Source: Paenibacillus odorifer (GTDB taxonomy: Bacteria > Bacillota > Bacilli > Paenibacillales > Paenibacillaceae). Taken from it: a stretch of DNA of 64,000 nucleotides. A model generated the notes under the pieces. The model was not told where the DNA came from. It did not search any database and was given only the letters and a program-made list of their open reading frames with translations. Below, piece after piece: positions 1 through 8,191 of this stretch. The DNA is taken from contig NZ_CP009428.1 in assembly GCF_000758725.1 (NCBI RefSeq), forward strand, positions 3,534,001 through 3,598,000, written 5' to 3'. The translations under genes and the position numbers were made by a program. Every line of letters begins with the position of its first letter. Position 1 is the first letter of the stretch.

Positions 1-689
1 TCGATGAGATTACCCCTAATTACAAAGTCGTGGTGGTCGAGCCTTTCGGTTATGGTTTGAGCGATGAAACCGAGAAGGAAAGAACGACTGAGAATATAGT
101 AAGTGAGGTTCACGAAGCTTTGCAGCAACTGGGTGTAGACCGTTACATTCTAATGGGACATTCCATCGCGGGACTATACGGAGCGACCTATGTGAACACA
201 TATCCGGATGAAGTTCTTGCTTTTGTCGGCATCGATAGCAGCGTTCCCAATCAACCCGGAATGGATGTCAAATTACCTTTGAAAGCCATGCAATTTCTTC
301 AAAAATCAGGTCTAATGAGATTGGTCCAAAAAGTGAGCGGAGATCCGTATGAATCGCTTGCATTCGATGAGCATACCAAAGAACAAATGCGTTTGATTTC
401 GAATCAAGTCGCGACCAATCCAACGTTGATGAATGAACTGAGCCACCTCGGTTCCAATTTCAAAAATGGAGAAAAAATCACAATGCCAAATGACTTGCCG
501 TTGCTTCTCTTCGTTCAATCGAATAACGAGCACAATAAACAGTGGATTCCGCTGCATGAGGAGCAAGTCAAACAATCCGCACAGGGCAAAATGATCCCAA
601 TGGAAGGTTCACATTATCTGCATCATACAAAATATAAAGAAATCGCTGAGGCATTCAAAGAGTACATGAAACAAATTCAAATTCAATAG
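1..689 (+). CDS. alpha/beta hydrolase, 5' end outside window
   Basis: This is the C-terminal part of an alpha/beta-hydrolase fold protein. The frame is open leftwards to the window edge, and the codons before the GTG at 30 read DEITPNYKVVV, a typical beta-strand, so the true start lies upstream. The nucleophile elbow GHSIAG (catalytic Ser) is visible. A late SHYLHH segment probably carries the catalytic His, and PNDLPLLLFV is the strand preceding the acid-residue region. It is related to small esterases and haloperoxidase-like hydrolases, but the substrate cannot be inferred. It ends at a strong hairpin shared with the convergent TetR gene, which suggests the two genes are transcribed towards each other. 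The fold is certain; the function is not. Confidence 0.85.
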   Translation, partial: DEITPNYKVVVVEPFGYGLSDETEKERTTENIVSEVHEALQQLGVDRYILMGHSIAGLYGATYVNTYPDEVLAFVGIDSSVPNQPGMDVKLPLKAMQFLQKSGLMRLVQKVSGDPYESLAFDEHTKEQMRLISNQVATNPTLMNELSHLGSNFKNGEKITMPNDLPLLLFVQSNNEHNKQWIPLHEEQVKQSAQGKMIPMEGSHYLHHTKYKEIAEAFKEYMKQIQIQ

Positions 690-703
690 TAGGGTTGATA
701 ATT

Positions 704-735
704 AAACTGCGGAGCCGAACTTGGTTCCGTGGTTT
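704..735. terminator. bidirectional rho-independent terminator
   Basis: A 13-bp stem (704-716 with 723-735, three G-U pairs) encloses a 6-base loop and is followed by a T-rich tract reaching about 748. It lies between the convergent hydrolase and TetR genes and can serve the + strand gene; the A-rich left flank is weaker for the - strand. Confidence 0.75.
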
Positions 736-771
736 CTTTGTTTTTTTATTTATAAACACGATTTTTAAACC

Positions 772-1440
772 TTATTCCTGGGACATTGGAGTATGGTATA
801 CCTCAAGACAAATTTTGGTCATTTCGTCAATGGATTTTGCAAAGTCTGATTGTATCCATTTAAGGAGAACATTATAGAGGGCCCCTGCTTTAAAGTATAT
901 TCGGTACACATTCTCGTCGCTTTTGTCATGAGCAGTAGAAAGCATCATTTCATTCAAGCAATCCAGAATTACATGATCAAATTTTGCACTTTGAAGTGCT
1001 TTGTAGATGTTCCGCTGCTGAAAAATAACTTCAAAAAGCACTTTGATAAATTTTTGAGGTTCTTTAGCTTTGCCTGTTAATTCATTGGTGTAAGGTAAGA
1101 GTTTTTGATTAATTTCGAAAATAAGCGAATCGACCAAATCCACCAGGATCTCTTGCTTGGAGGAATAGTTGTTGTAATAGGCCGTTCGAGAAACCCCTGC
1201 GCGTTTCACAATATCGGTGATGGTGATTTTACTAAAAGACTGTTCCTGGATCAAGAAGACTAATGCCGTGCAGATGGCTTCTCTTGTCAAACGGTTAGTT
1301 TCTTTATTGGAACGATGCTGAGAGGTATTTGGACTGTATAATTCATGATTTGAGATGACATTTTCCCTCCGTTTGTACATTCTGATGTTCGTTTCATTGT
1401 TTTTCATGAGTCTTTTCAATATGCTAAAACCATAAGGCAT
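772..1440 (-). CDS. TetR/AcrR family transcriptional regulator
   Basis: A one-component repressor with an N-terminal TetR helix-turn-helix (ITITDIVKRAGVSRTAYYNN, about residues 73-92) and a helical ligand-binding C-terminal half of the kind often annotated as a TetR C-terminal domain near DhaS-type regulators. The HTH begins unusually far from the first Met, after about 50 residues of poorly structured sequence, so the start is doubtful. In-frame ATGs at 1440, 1407 and 1380 all lack a good ribosome site. The only strong site (GGAGGG, complement of 1365-1370) precedes an ATG at 1361 that is in another frame and stops after 24 codons. The gene is divergent from the M28-like gene at 1488, a possible target. 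Family certain; start uncertain. Confidence 0.8.
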   Translation of the reverse strand: MPYGFSILKRLMKNNETNIRMYKRRENVISNHELYSPNTSQHRSNKETNRLTREAICTALVFLIQEQSFSKITITDIVKRAGVSRTAYYNNYSSKQEILVDLVDSLIFEINQKLLPYTNELTGKAKEPQKFIKVLFEVIFQQRNIYKALQSAKFDHVILDCLNEMMLSTAHDKSDENVYRIYFKAGALYNVLLKWIQSDFAKSIDEMTKICLEVYHTPMSQE

Positions 1441-1487
1441 TACAAATGTAATGTCAAAATAATCGTTAGTTAAAATGGGAGGGCGTC

Positions 1488-3335
1488 ATGTTAGAAATCT
1501 TATATAGACGATTGTCAGCGGTGCTGCTTTTGATCCTAGCACTCTGTGCTACGGTATTCATTGGCAAAGAAACGGTAATCTCGATCGTGACCATTATCTT
1601 TTTGTTAGCAGATTTAGGCATCTCTTTTTTACTCTTAAAGAAACGTGAGAAGGTACATGTGGTTTTTATTAGTGTGATGGTGGCAGAAGGGCTATTCTTA
1701 CTAACAAGAGAATTTTGGCTGCTTGCGCTTTCTATCCTGCTGCTGATCGTAGCGGGCATATGTAGAGGACTCTTTGGGCAATCGGGGAGCAAAAGAGTCA
1801 CTCCGTTTCTAGCCGTTCGTAAAGTGTTATTCAGCATTACTGCACTTATCGTTACTGCACTTTGGGGGATTGGAATCTATGCAAAACCTATTACAACACC
1901 TGTGGCATTATCAGCTGATGCGGCTATGACGATCGATGAACGTAAATTGGATTCTGCAGCAATGATGCTGAAAGATATTGAAGTAATGAATTCTTTTGGA
2001 AGCCGTACAACCGGCTCTGAGGGTCACAATCAGTTTATTGCTTGGCTGGAGCAGCAGGTAACGGATATGGGGCTGCAAGTATATCGTGATCGCTATACTT
2101 TTGACCGATGGGAAGAAAAGAACAGTGCTTTAATGATTGATCAGCAGGCAATTCATGTCTCTTCAGCTTTTCCCTATTCCGGGGAAACTGACGAAAAAGG
2201 TGTGACAGGGGAGCTGGTGTATACGAAGCGTGGTGAATATGGCCAGGCCAGTGGAAAAATTGCTGTCATTGAAATTGAGAATTTTAGAAATTTTCCAAGT
2301 GGGATCGTTATGAATATGCGGGCTTCATCTCCAATGGACAACCAAATTGCCCCAAATGAAGGCGATCTGGTCCTCACTACAGCTTTAAAAGAAGCTAAAT
2401 TGGAGCAAGCGACGGAAATGGGCGTAAAAGCTGTTGTTTTAGTCTGGAAAGGGGTATCTGACGATAAGGTTGAAGAGCAATATGTGCCTTTTACCACCGA
2501 TTATGCAGGAATCCCTGCAATCTGGGTTAATGAAACGGAAGGGAAAAAGGTGATCAGCGCAGCTCAAGAGCATAAAGAAGGTACGGTTATTTTAGAAGCG
2601 GAAATACAAAAAGATGCCCCAACAGAATCCTTTTATGTGAAGATTGACGGTAAGAATAAAGACGAAGCGATTATCGTAAATACCCATACGGATGGGATAA
2701 ATGTAGTGGAGGAGAATGGCGCTGTGGGTATGCTGTCTATGATTCGTTACTTACAGCAGGAGCAGCCGGAACGTACGATGATTTTCGCTTTTGTGACAGG
2801 GCATTTTAGATTACCGGAGTTCAAAGGGTCCTCTCAGGCAACTTCCACCTGGATGGAGGGGCATCGAGAGCTCTGGGATGGCAAGAATGGCCATTTAAAA
2901 GCTGTAGCTGGAATTACGGTTGAGCATTTAGGCAGCATGGAGTGGAAGGACGATGATACGGGTCACTATGGTCCAACTGGACAAATAAGTACAGAATATA
3001 CGTATGCAGGCAATGAAATGATGGCAGCCATTTGGCTGAAGGCTATTGAAAAGACAGATAGCACACGTACTGTATTATTGCGTGGACATAACAAGTTTGA
3101 GTTTGGAGAGAGTCAGCCCTTATTTGAAGCAGGGATACCGGTGATTGGATTCATTCCAATGCCCGACTATCTGCTCGTGGATAGTGACAACAGAGAGATG
3201 GACAAATTTGATGCAAAGCTAATGCATACGCAAATTGTATCGTTGCTGAAAGCGGTCAAGCTAGTGGACGGAACGGAGACAACTAAGCTTGGGAAGTCAG
3301 ATGGGTATTCTTTTTTCTACGGTCGTACTAAATGA
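1488..3335 (+). CDS. membrane-anchored M28-like (aminopeptidase fold) protein
   Basis: A 615-residue protein with four or five hydrophobic segments in residues 1-140, followed by an extracellular domain resembling family M28 Zn-aminopeptidases. The family signature region (NSFGSRTTGSEGHNQFIAWL) begins near residue 168, and an inserted PA-like region spans roughly 210-370. The canonical metal site is poorly conserved. His400 in THTDG is present, but the usual DNxSG motif reads EENGA, the usual catalytic EE reads GHFRLPEF, and the later Asp/His region is GESQPLFEAG with no clear terminal His. It may use a modified site or have lost activity. Start is supported by GGGAGG eight bases upstream. 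A hairpin terminator follows at 3389. Fold assignment fairly confident; peptidase activity not. Confidence 0.75.
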   Translation: MLEILYRRLSAVLLLILALCATVFIGKETVISIVTIIFLLADLGISFLLLKKREKVHVVFISVMVAEGLFLLTREFWLLALSILLLIVAGICRGLFGQSGSKRVTPFLAVRKVLFSITALIVTALWGIGIYAKPITTPVALSADAAMTIDERKLDSAAMMLKDIEVMNSFGSRTTGSEGHNQFIAWLEQQVTDMGLQVYRDRYTFDRWEEKNSALMIDQQAIHVSSAFPYSGETDEKGVTGELVYTKRGEYGQASGKIAVIEIENFRNFPSGIVMNMRASSPMDNQIAPNEGDLVLTTALKEAKLEQATEMGVKAVVLVWKGVSDDKVEEQYVPFTTDYAGIPAIWVNETEGKKVISAAQEHKEGTVILEAEIQKDAPTESFYVKIDGKNKDEAIIVNTHTDGINVVEENGAVGMLSMIRYLQQEQPERTMIFAFVTGHFRLPEFKGSSQATSTWMEGHRELWDGKNGHLKAVAGITVEHLGSMEWKDDDTGHYGPTGQISTEYTYAGNEMMAAIWLKAIEKTDSTRTVLLRGHNKFEFGESQPLFEAGIPVIGFIPMPDYLLVDSDNREMDKFDAKLMHTQIVSLLKAVKLVDGTETTKLGKSDGYSFFYGRTK

Positions 3336-3388
3336 TAGTGGCAGTTCAAGATTTGTCATGACGAAGATGACATTAGCTTGAATTCAAA

Positions 3389-3418
3389 AACACTGATGAT
3401 TTAAGTCAGTGTTTTTTT
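3389..3418 (+). terminator. rho-independent terminator
   Basis: A perfect 8-bp stem AACACTGA / TCAGTGTT (3389-3396 with 3406-3413) overlaps a run of seven T. It terminates the M28-like gene. Confidence 0.85.
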
Positions 3419-3718
3419 GTTGCAAAAAGGGGGTATATTACGGCTTAAAATCAGAAAATTTCGTTTTTTTGTTAGCATCGAAGTAGGAGGAAACTTGTGA
3501 CATCACATATACGCTAATCAATCAATAGCTCCTTCGGGTGCTTTTTGTGTTATTCACTGAGTTGTTAGAAAGATTTGTCCCTTTCTTGAACGTTTAGGGA
3601 TTAAGAGATGTCGATGATTGAAATACTTAAAATTTAAGATAAGATAACTTTAATTATTAGGCCACGTTATTAATTTGACTGCTCAGTAACAGGTAAATCA
3701 GGTTCGCCAACTCTTGCT

Positions 3719-3736
3719 TTGTGAAATATTTCTCTT
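3719..3736. promoter_or_regulatory. Rex-like redox operator candidate
   Basis: TTGTGAAATATTTCTCTT matches 15 of 18 positions of the Rex consensus TTGTGAA-N4-TTCACAA. The left half is perfect; the right half is degenerate. It lies about 165 bases before cydA, a gene that Rex controls through the NADH/NAD ratio in related Firmicutes. The right half-site weakness and the distance make this a candidate only. Confidence 0.35.
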
Positions 3737-3900
3737 TTTACATAGCAAAGAACGAGGAATGTCATACTAAAACGAACAGGAAACGATGTCGCTGAGCCTT
3801 GCTAAACCTGATATTGAATGCAGCCTACAGTTAGCGGGCCTAATCATAAGTATCAACTTAAGACGAAAAATGAACAGAGTTTTGAAGGGAGCAGTAAAGA

Positions 3901-5265
3901 ATGGCAATTGATACGGTGCTATGGAGCAGGCTAGTGACAGGCTTGACTCTCGGATTCCACGTTATTTTTGCGACGATTGGCGTCGGTATACCGCTAATGA
4001 TCGCTATAGCAGAGTTCATCGGGATCCGGAAGAAAGACCCCCATTATACACTTATGGCAAAGAGGTGGTCTCGAGGATTTGTCATTTCTGTGGCGGTTGG
4101 TGTTGTGACCGGTACAGCGATTTCACTACAGCTGGCCCTGGTATGGCCGAATTTTATGAAACTGGCTGGGAATGTCATTGCACTTCCGTTATTCATGGAG
4201 GTGTTCGCGTTCTTTTTCGAGGCTATCTTCCTGGGCATTTATTTGTATACGTGGGATCGGTTCAAAAATCCATATACCCATTGGCTGCTGACGATACCGA
4301 TTGTCGCCGGGGCAGGCATGTCTGCCGTTTTTATTACGACGGTGAACGGATTCATGAACCAGCCTGAAGGCTTTGTCATGGAAGCAGGCCAATTCACAGC
4401 GATTAACCCGGTGCAAGCGATGCTGAATACGGCGACGTTCTCCAAAGTGTTCCATGTATTAAGCTCGGCCTATTTAACAGGAGCTGCCTTGTTAGCCGGG
4501 ATTGCAGCCTTCGCGATGCTGAGAAAAGGTGTGTCCGCATACCACAAAAAATCTTTAAATCTCATGATGGCGGTCGTTTTACTATTCGGTTTGCTGAACA
4601 CGTTAGCCGGTGATGTGTCCGCCAAGTTTTTGGCCGAGCATCAGCCAGAGAAGCTTGCAGCGGCAGAGTGGCATTTTGAGACGAGTAGCAGGGTGGATTT
4701 GGTTCTATTGGGATGGCTGAATGCAGAGCATGAAGTTCTAGGGGCTCTTCATCTTCCGAAGCTGCTCAGCTTCCTGGCCTTTGGAGACTTTAATGCAGAG
4801 GTGACGGGGCTCGAGGAATTCCCCAAGGAAGAATGGCCACCACTTCTCGTTCATTATCTGTTTGATTTAATGGTCGGAATCGGATTTACTCTGCTCGCGA
4901 TTTCGTTCCTATATTTTCTGTTTGTGTTCTGGAAAAAGCGTAATGAGCTTAACAAGTGGATGCTTCGCATCATCGCACTGAGCGCCCCCCTCGCTTTTCT
5001 GGCTGTTGAGCTGGGCTGGTTTTATGCAGAGGTTGGCCGACAGCCGTGGATTATCCGTGGATATATGCGTGTTGAGGAGGCGGCCACGTCTTCACCGAAT
5101 GTAAGAATTATATTCTTCGCCTTATTGCTCTTGTACATCGTTCTCGGCAGTATGTGTGTAATCGTGCTAAGACGCTTGTTCAACAATAATCCAGCAGAAG
5201 CTGAGATGGAGAAATGGATGAAGGATCATCCTAATCAATCTACGGAAAAGGGGGGCACTGAATGA
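3901..5265 (+). CDS. cydA: cytochrome bd quinol oxidase subunit I
   Basis: Haem-bearing subunit of the cytochrome bd terminal oxidase, which oxidises menaquinol and reduces oxygen at low tension. Visible features are the N-terminal haem-ligand His20 (LGFHVIFATIGVG), His185 in KVFHVLSSAYL and the quinol-loop motif GWFYAEVGRQPW near residues 372-383. At 454 residues with a short Q-loop it is of the Firmicute type. About nine membrane segments are evident. It is first of a cydAB-cydDC block: it overlaps cydB by 4 bp, and cydD starts 68 bp after cydB. The ATG is preceded by GGGAGCAG at proper distance. The upstream Rex-like site suggests induction when NADH accumulates. Confidence 0.97.
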   Translation: MAIDTVLWSRLVTGLTLGFHVIFATIGVGIPLMIAIAEFIGIRKKDPHYTLMAKRWSRGFVISVAVGVVTGTAISLQLALVWPNFMKLAGNVIALPLFMEVFAFFFEAIFLGIYLYTWDRFKNPYTHWLLTIPIVAGAGMSAVFITTVNGFMNQPEGFVMEAGQFTAINPVQAMLNTATFSKVFHVLSSAYLTGAALLAGIAAFAMLRKGVSAYHKKSLNLMMAVVLLFGLLNTLAGDVSAKFLAEHQPEKLAAAEWHFETSSRVDLVLLGWLNAEHEVLGALHLPKLLSFLAFGDFNAEVTGLEEFPKEEWPPLLVHYLFDLMVGIGFTLLAISFLYFLFVFWKKRNELNKWMLRIIALSAPLAFLAVELGWFYAEVGRQPWIIRGYMRVEEAATSSPNVRIIFFALLLLYIVLGSMCVIVLRRLFNNNPAEAEMEKWMKDHPNQSTEKGGTE

Positions 5266-6278
5266 TGAGTTACGAATTGATTGGCATCTCGGTGCTCTGG
5301 CTGTTTTTGTACGGCTATTTAATTATAGCTTCCATTGATTTCGGAGCGGGCTTCTTCGCCTTTTATGCCCGTTTAACGAAGCAGGATCATCTCATTAATC
5401 GTCTGATTTCGCGTTATTTATCACCCGTTTGGGAAATTACAAATGTATTTTTTATCTTTTTCTACATTGGCATCGTCGGTTTTTTTCCGGACACAGCCTA
5501 TTATTATGGCTCCGCGCTACTTGTTCCGGGAAGCATTGCATTGATTCTTCTTGCGATTCGCGGTTCATTCTATGCTTTTGAAAATTACGGTTCCAAGAAA
5601 AACATAGTATATCTTTTTTTGTACGGAGCTACAGGTTTGCTTATTCCAGCATCGTTGTCAGTGGCGCTAACTTTGTCTGAAGGCAGCTTTATCGTGAAGC
5701 AGGGGGAGACGGTTTCTCTGGATTACTGGGCGCTGTTCACCAATCCGTTATCGTGGAGTATCGTTGGACTGGCAATTGTGTCCGTTTTGTTCATTAGCGG
5801 CTCATTTCTGACATTTTACGCTTCTCGGGCAGAGGATCATTCCGCGTTGAAGCTGATGCGCAACTACGCCCTGTTTTGGAGCACACCGACGATAATCCTC
5901 GCACTTACAGCATTTATCTATTTGGGTCAACACAATGAGCGGCATTTTCAAAATATGATGGATTTATGGTGGTTGCTGGCACTTTCCGTTGCTTTCTTCA
6001 TGATCGCGATGTGGCTATTATATAACGGACGCCGTTACGGATTAGCTTTTATATGCGTCATGTTGCAATTTTTCTGTGCCTTTTTCGCTTATGGAATTGG
6101 GCAATACCCTTATATTCTTGATCCGTATATCACGATTCAGAGCAGTGCAACTTCACCGGCAATGGGCTTAGCATTAGTTATTGTGTTTATCGGCGGTCTA
6201 TGCCTGTTGATCCCATCCCTTATTCTGGTCTTCAGACTCTTCCTGTTTGATGCGGATTATGTAAAAGGGAAAAAATAA
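5262..6278 (+). CDS. cydB: cytochrome bd quinol oxidase subunit II
   Basis: Partner subunit of cytochrome bd, 338 residues with about eight or nine hydrophobic helices. The N-terminal IIASIDFGAGFFAFYARL is the family motif that packs against CydA. It overlaps cydA by ATGA, consistent with translational coupling; a second ATG follows directly, so the exact first Met is ambiguous by one codon. GGGGGG upstream is the ribosome site. CydA and CydB form the membrane heterodimer, while the CydDC genes next door are needed for its assembly. The family and pairing are clear. Confidence 0.95.
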   Translation: MMSYELIGISVLWLFLYGYLIIASIDFGAGFFAFYARLTKQDHLINRLISRYLSPVWEITNVFFIFFYIGIVGFFPDTAYYYGSALLVPGSIALILLAIRGSFYAFENYGSKKNIVYLFLYGATGLLIPASLSVALTLSEGSFIVKQGETVSLDYWALFTNPLSWSIVGLAIVSVLFISGSFLTFYASRAEDHSALKLMRNYALFWSTPTIILALTAFIYLGQHNERHFQNMMDLWWLLALSVAFFMIAMWLLYNGRRYGLAFICVMLQFFCAFFAYGIGQYPYILDPYITIQSSATSPAMGLALVIVFIGGLCLLIPSLILVFRLFLFDADYVKGKK

Positions 6279-6346
6279 AGCTGATTAATCCATTACGGCA
6301 TGTTTGAGGTTTCCCTACAAGCCTATATATAAAGGAGGTGTGATCT

Positions 6347-8191
6347 GTGAAGAGGAAATCCAGTTTGATTTCTCAACAAATGTCTTCACAAAGGAAAAAC
6401 ATGGCTCTCCTCGCAATCATTTCGTTCGGGCTTGGTATAGCTATTGTGAGTCAGGCTGGACTGCTTGCTGAAGCAGTCCAACGGATTTTTGTGGAGAGAG
6501 CTTCATTTTCATCGGTTATCCTGTTGCTCGGTATACTTCTGGCTATTATGGCTGTACGCACACTATTGTCTTATGGAAACGGTATTGTTGGCTTGCATAT
6601 GGCAGCTGCTGCCAAGACAAATATGCGCGCAGCCGTGCTGCAAAACTTGACCCATGCTTCCATGCCTTCAACCCTTAGTGGACAGACGGGAGGGAAGGTC
6701 AGTATTGCTCTGGATGCTGTGGATGAGGCTGATAGTTATTTCAGTCAATACATGCCGCGTATGATGGAAGCTGCTATCATCCCGGTTCTGATTTTGGTCG
6801 TTACATTTATCCAACATGCCAACACGGGGTTCATTCTATTGTTTACTGCTCCGTTCATCCCGCTGTTCATGATTTTGGTAGGGCTGAAAACGAAGAACAA
6901 ATCCGAAGAAAAATATGCGCAACTGGCTGAGTTTTCAGGGACGTTTCTAGATTCTCTTCAAGGACTGGTGACATTGAAAATATTTGGACGGGCTCACCGT
7001 CAGCAACAGGAGATTGAGCGCAGTAGCTTAGGTTATCGTGATGCCACGATGGGTATTTTGAAGATTGCGTTTACGAATACATTCATGCTGGAATCAATCG
7101 TGATGCTAAGCATTGGTATTGTGGCTCTCGAACTGGCCATCCAGTTGCTTGTTTTCAAAGCTATGACGTTCCACACTGCCTTTTTCGTTTTGCTGCTCGT
7201 TCCCGAGTTTTACAACCTGTTAAAGAATACGGGAACAGCCTTTCACAGCGGCCGGACAAGTATGGGTGCGGTTCGTAAGGTGGAACAGATGCTTGAGGAA
7301 ACGGCAGGGGAGAGCAGGGACGCTAATGGCATTGAAGGAGCATTAACAACCGATGGAATCGACGAGATCGACAGCATAGATAAGGTCGGGGATAGGACCG
7401 ACAGAATAAGCAAACTGGAACTTGCCCATTCTGGAGACCTTTTAATACCACCGTCTATCGTAATTGACCAACTTCGGTTTCAGTATGCTCCAGATTCTTT
7501 CGAGCTTAAGACGGGGCGGATCAAGCTTAGCCCAGGAGAACACATTGCCATTGTTGGCAAAAGCGGTTCCGGCAAAACGACTTTGCTACATCTCATTGCC
7601 GGTCTGCTGAAACCAGAATCGGGTACGCTTCTGGTGAATGGAAGTCCACTCTCGCAATACGATGAAACCGAATGGTTCGAACATGTTAGCTACATTACAC
7701 AGCATCCGTATATTTTTGCAGGCACATTTTCTGAAAATATTGCGATTGGTGCTGGTGGAAACATCTCCAGAGCTGAAATTGAGCGGGCGGGGGAGGAAGC
7801 CGGACTCGCTGCGCTTACAGCCCAATTAGAGCATGGATTTGATACCTTTGTTGGTGAAGGAGGCCGGGGACTGTCTGGTGGGGAAAAGCAGCGGCTTGCC
7901 TTAGCACGCGCTTTTTTGAAGCGTCCTGCTATCATTTTGTTTGATGAACCCACAGTTGGACTGGATTTGCACACCGAGCGGGTACTGCAACGATCCATAG
8001 CCAAACTGGCAAAAACGGCTACGATGATTACGGTGGCTCACCGATTATATACGATTCAACAAGCCGACAAGATTTTGTTTATGGACAATGGAGTGTTGGT
8101 GGACTCGGGACGACATGACGAGCTTCTGGAGCACCTGCCTCAGTATGCCGAGATGATTGATGTAGAGCGGAAAGGGGGGATATCCTCATGA
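6347..8191 (+). CDS. cydD: thiol reductant ABC exporter subunit CydD
   Basis: Half of the heterodimeric CydDC exporter, needed for cytochrome bd assembly; in other bacteria it moves cysteine/glutathione or haem. Six membrane helices fill residues 1-320. The ATPase has Walker A GKSGSGKTT at about 404, signature LSGGEKQRLALARAF and Walker B AIILFDEPTVGLD. A 30-residue acidic stretch (IEGALTTDGIDEIDSIDKVG, near 330-350) between membrane and ATPase domains looks like an insertion. The start is GTG at 6347 with AAAGGAGGTG upstream. It overlaps cydC by 4 bp. The Firmicute cydABCD arrangement makes the role secure, although the transported substrate here is not shown. Confidence 0.93.
   Translation: MKRKSSLISQQMSSQRKNMALLAIISFGLGIAIVSQAGLLAEAVQRIFVERASFSSVILLLGILLAIMAVRTLLSYGNGIVGLHMAAAAKTNMRAAVLQNLTHASMPSTLSGQTGGKVSIALDAVDEADSYFSQYMPRMMEAAIIPVLILVVTFIQHANTGFILLFTAPFIPLFMILVGLKTKNKSEEKYAQLAEFSGTFLDSLQGLVTLKIFGRAHRQQQEIERSSLGYRDATMGILKIAFTNTFMLESIVMLSIGIVALELAIQLLVFKAMTFHTAFFVLLLVPEFYNLLKNTGTAFHSGRTSMGAVRKVEQMLEETAGESRDANGIEGALTTDGIDEIDSIDKVGDRTDRISKLELAHSGDLLIPPSIVIDQLRFQYAPDSFELKTGRIKLSPGEHIAIVGKSGSGKTTLLHLIAGLLKPESGTLLVNGSPLSQYDETEWFEHVSYITQHPYIFAGTFSENIAIGAGGNISRAEIERAGEEAGLAALTAQLEHGFDTFVGEGGRGLSGGEKQRLALARAFLKRPAIILFDEPTVGLDLHTERVLQRSIAKLAKTATMITVAHRLYTIQQADKILFMDNGVLVDSGRHDELLEHLPQYAEMIDVERKGGISS

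Larger units (their letters stand above)
3336..3900. other. intergenic region upstream of cydA
   Basis: This 565-base stretch holds the terminator at 3389, a damaged second hairpin with a TTCG loop near 3527-3546 preceded by a six-codon ORF with a good ribosome site (about 3486-3516), and a Rex-like site at 3719. A - strand frame of about 40 codons (around 3680-3800) is open but has no recognisable homology. The leader of cydA must start within this stretch, but no convincing -35/-10 pair was identified. Confidence 0.5.

Noticed and set aside
3486..3516. Six-codon ORF with a GGAGG site after the M28-like gene, considered as a leader peptide
   Set aside because: No attenuator-like structure is tied to it, and the nearby hairpin is degenerate; probably remnant sequence.
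3680..3800. Open - strand frame of about 40 codons upstream of cydA (MTFLVLCYVKREIFHKARVG)
   Set aside because: No ribosome site, no recognised homology and overlap with a more plausible regulatory site; not reported as a gene.
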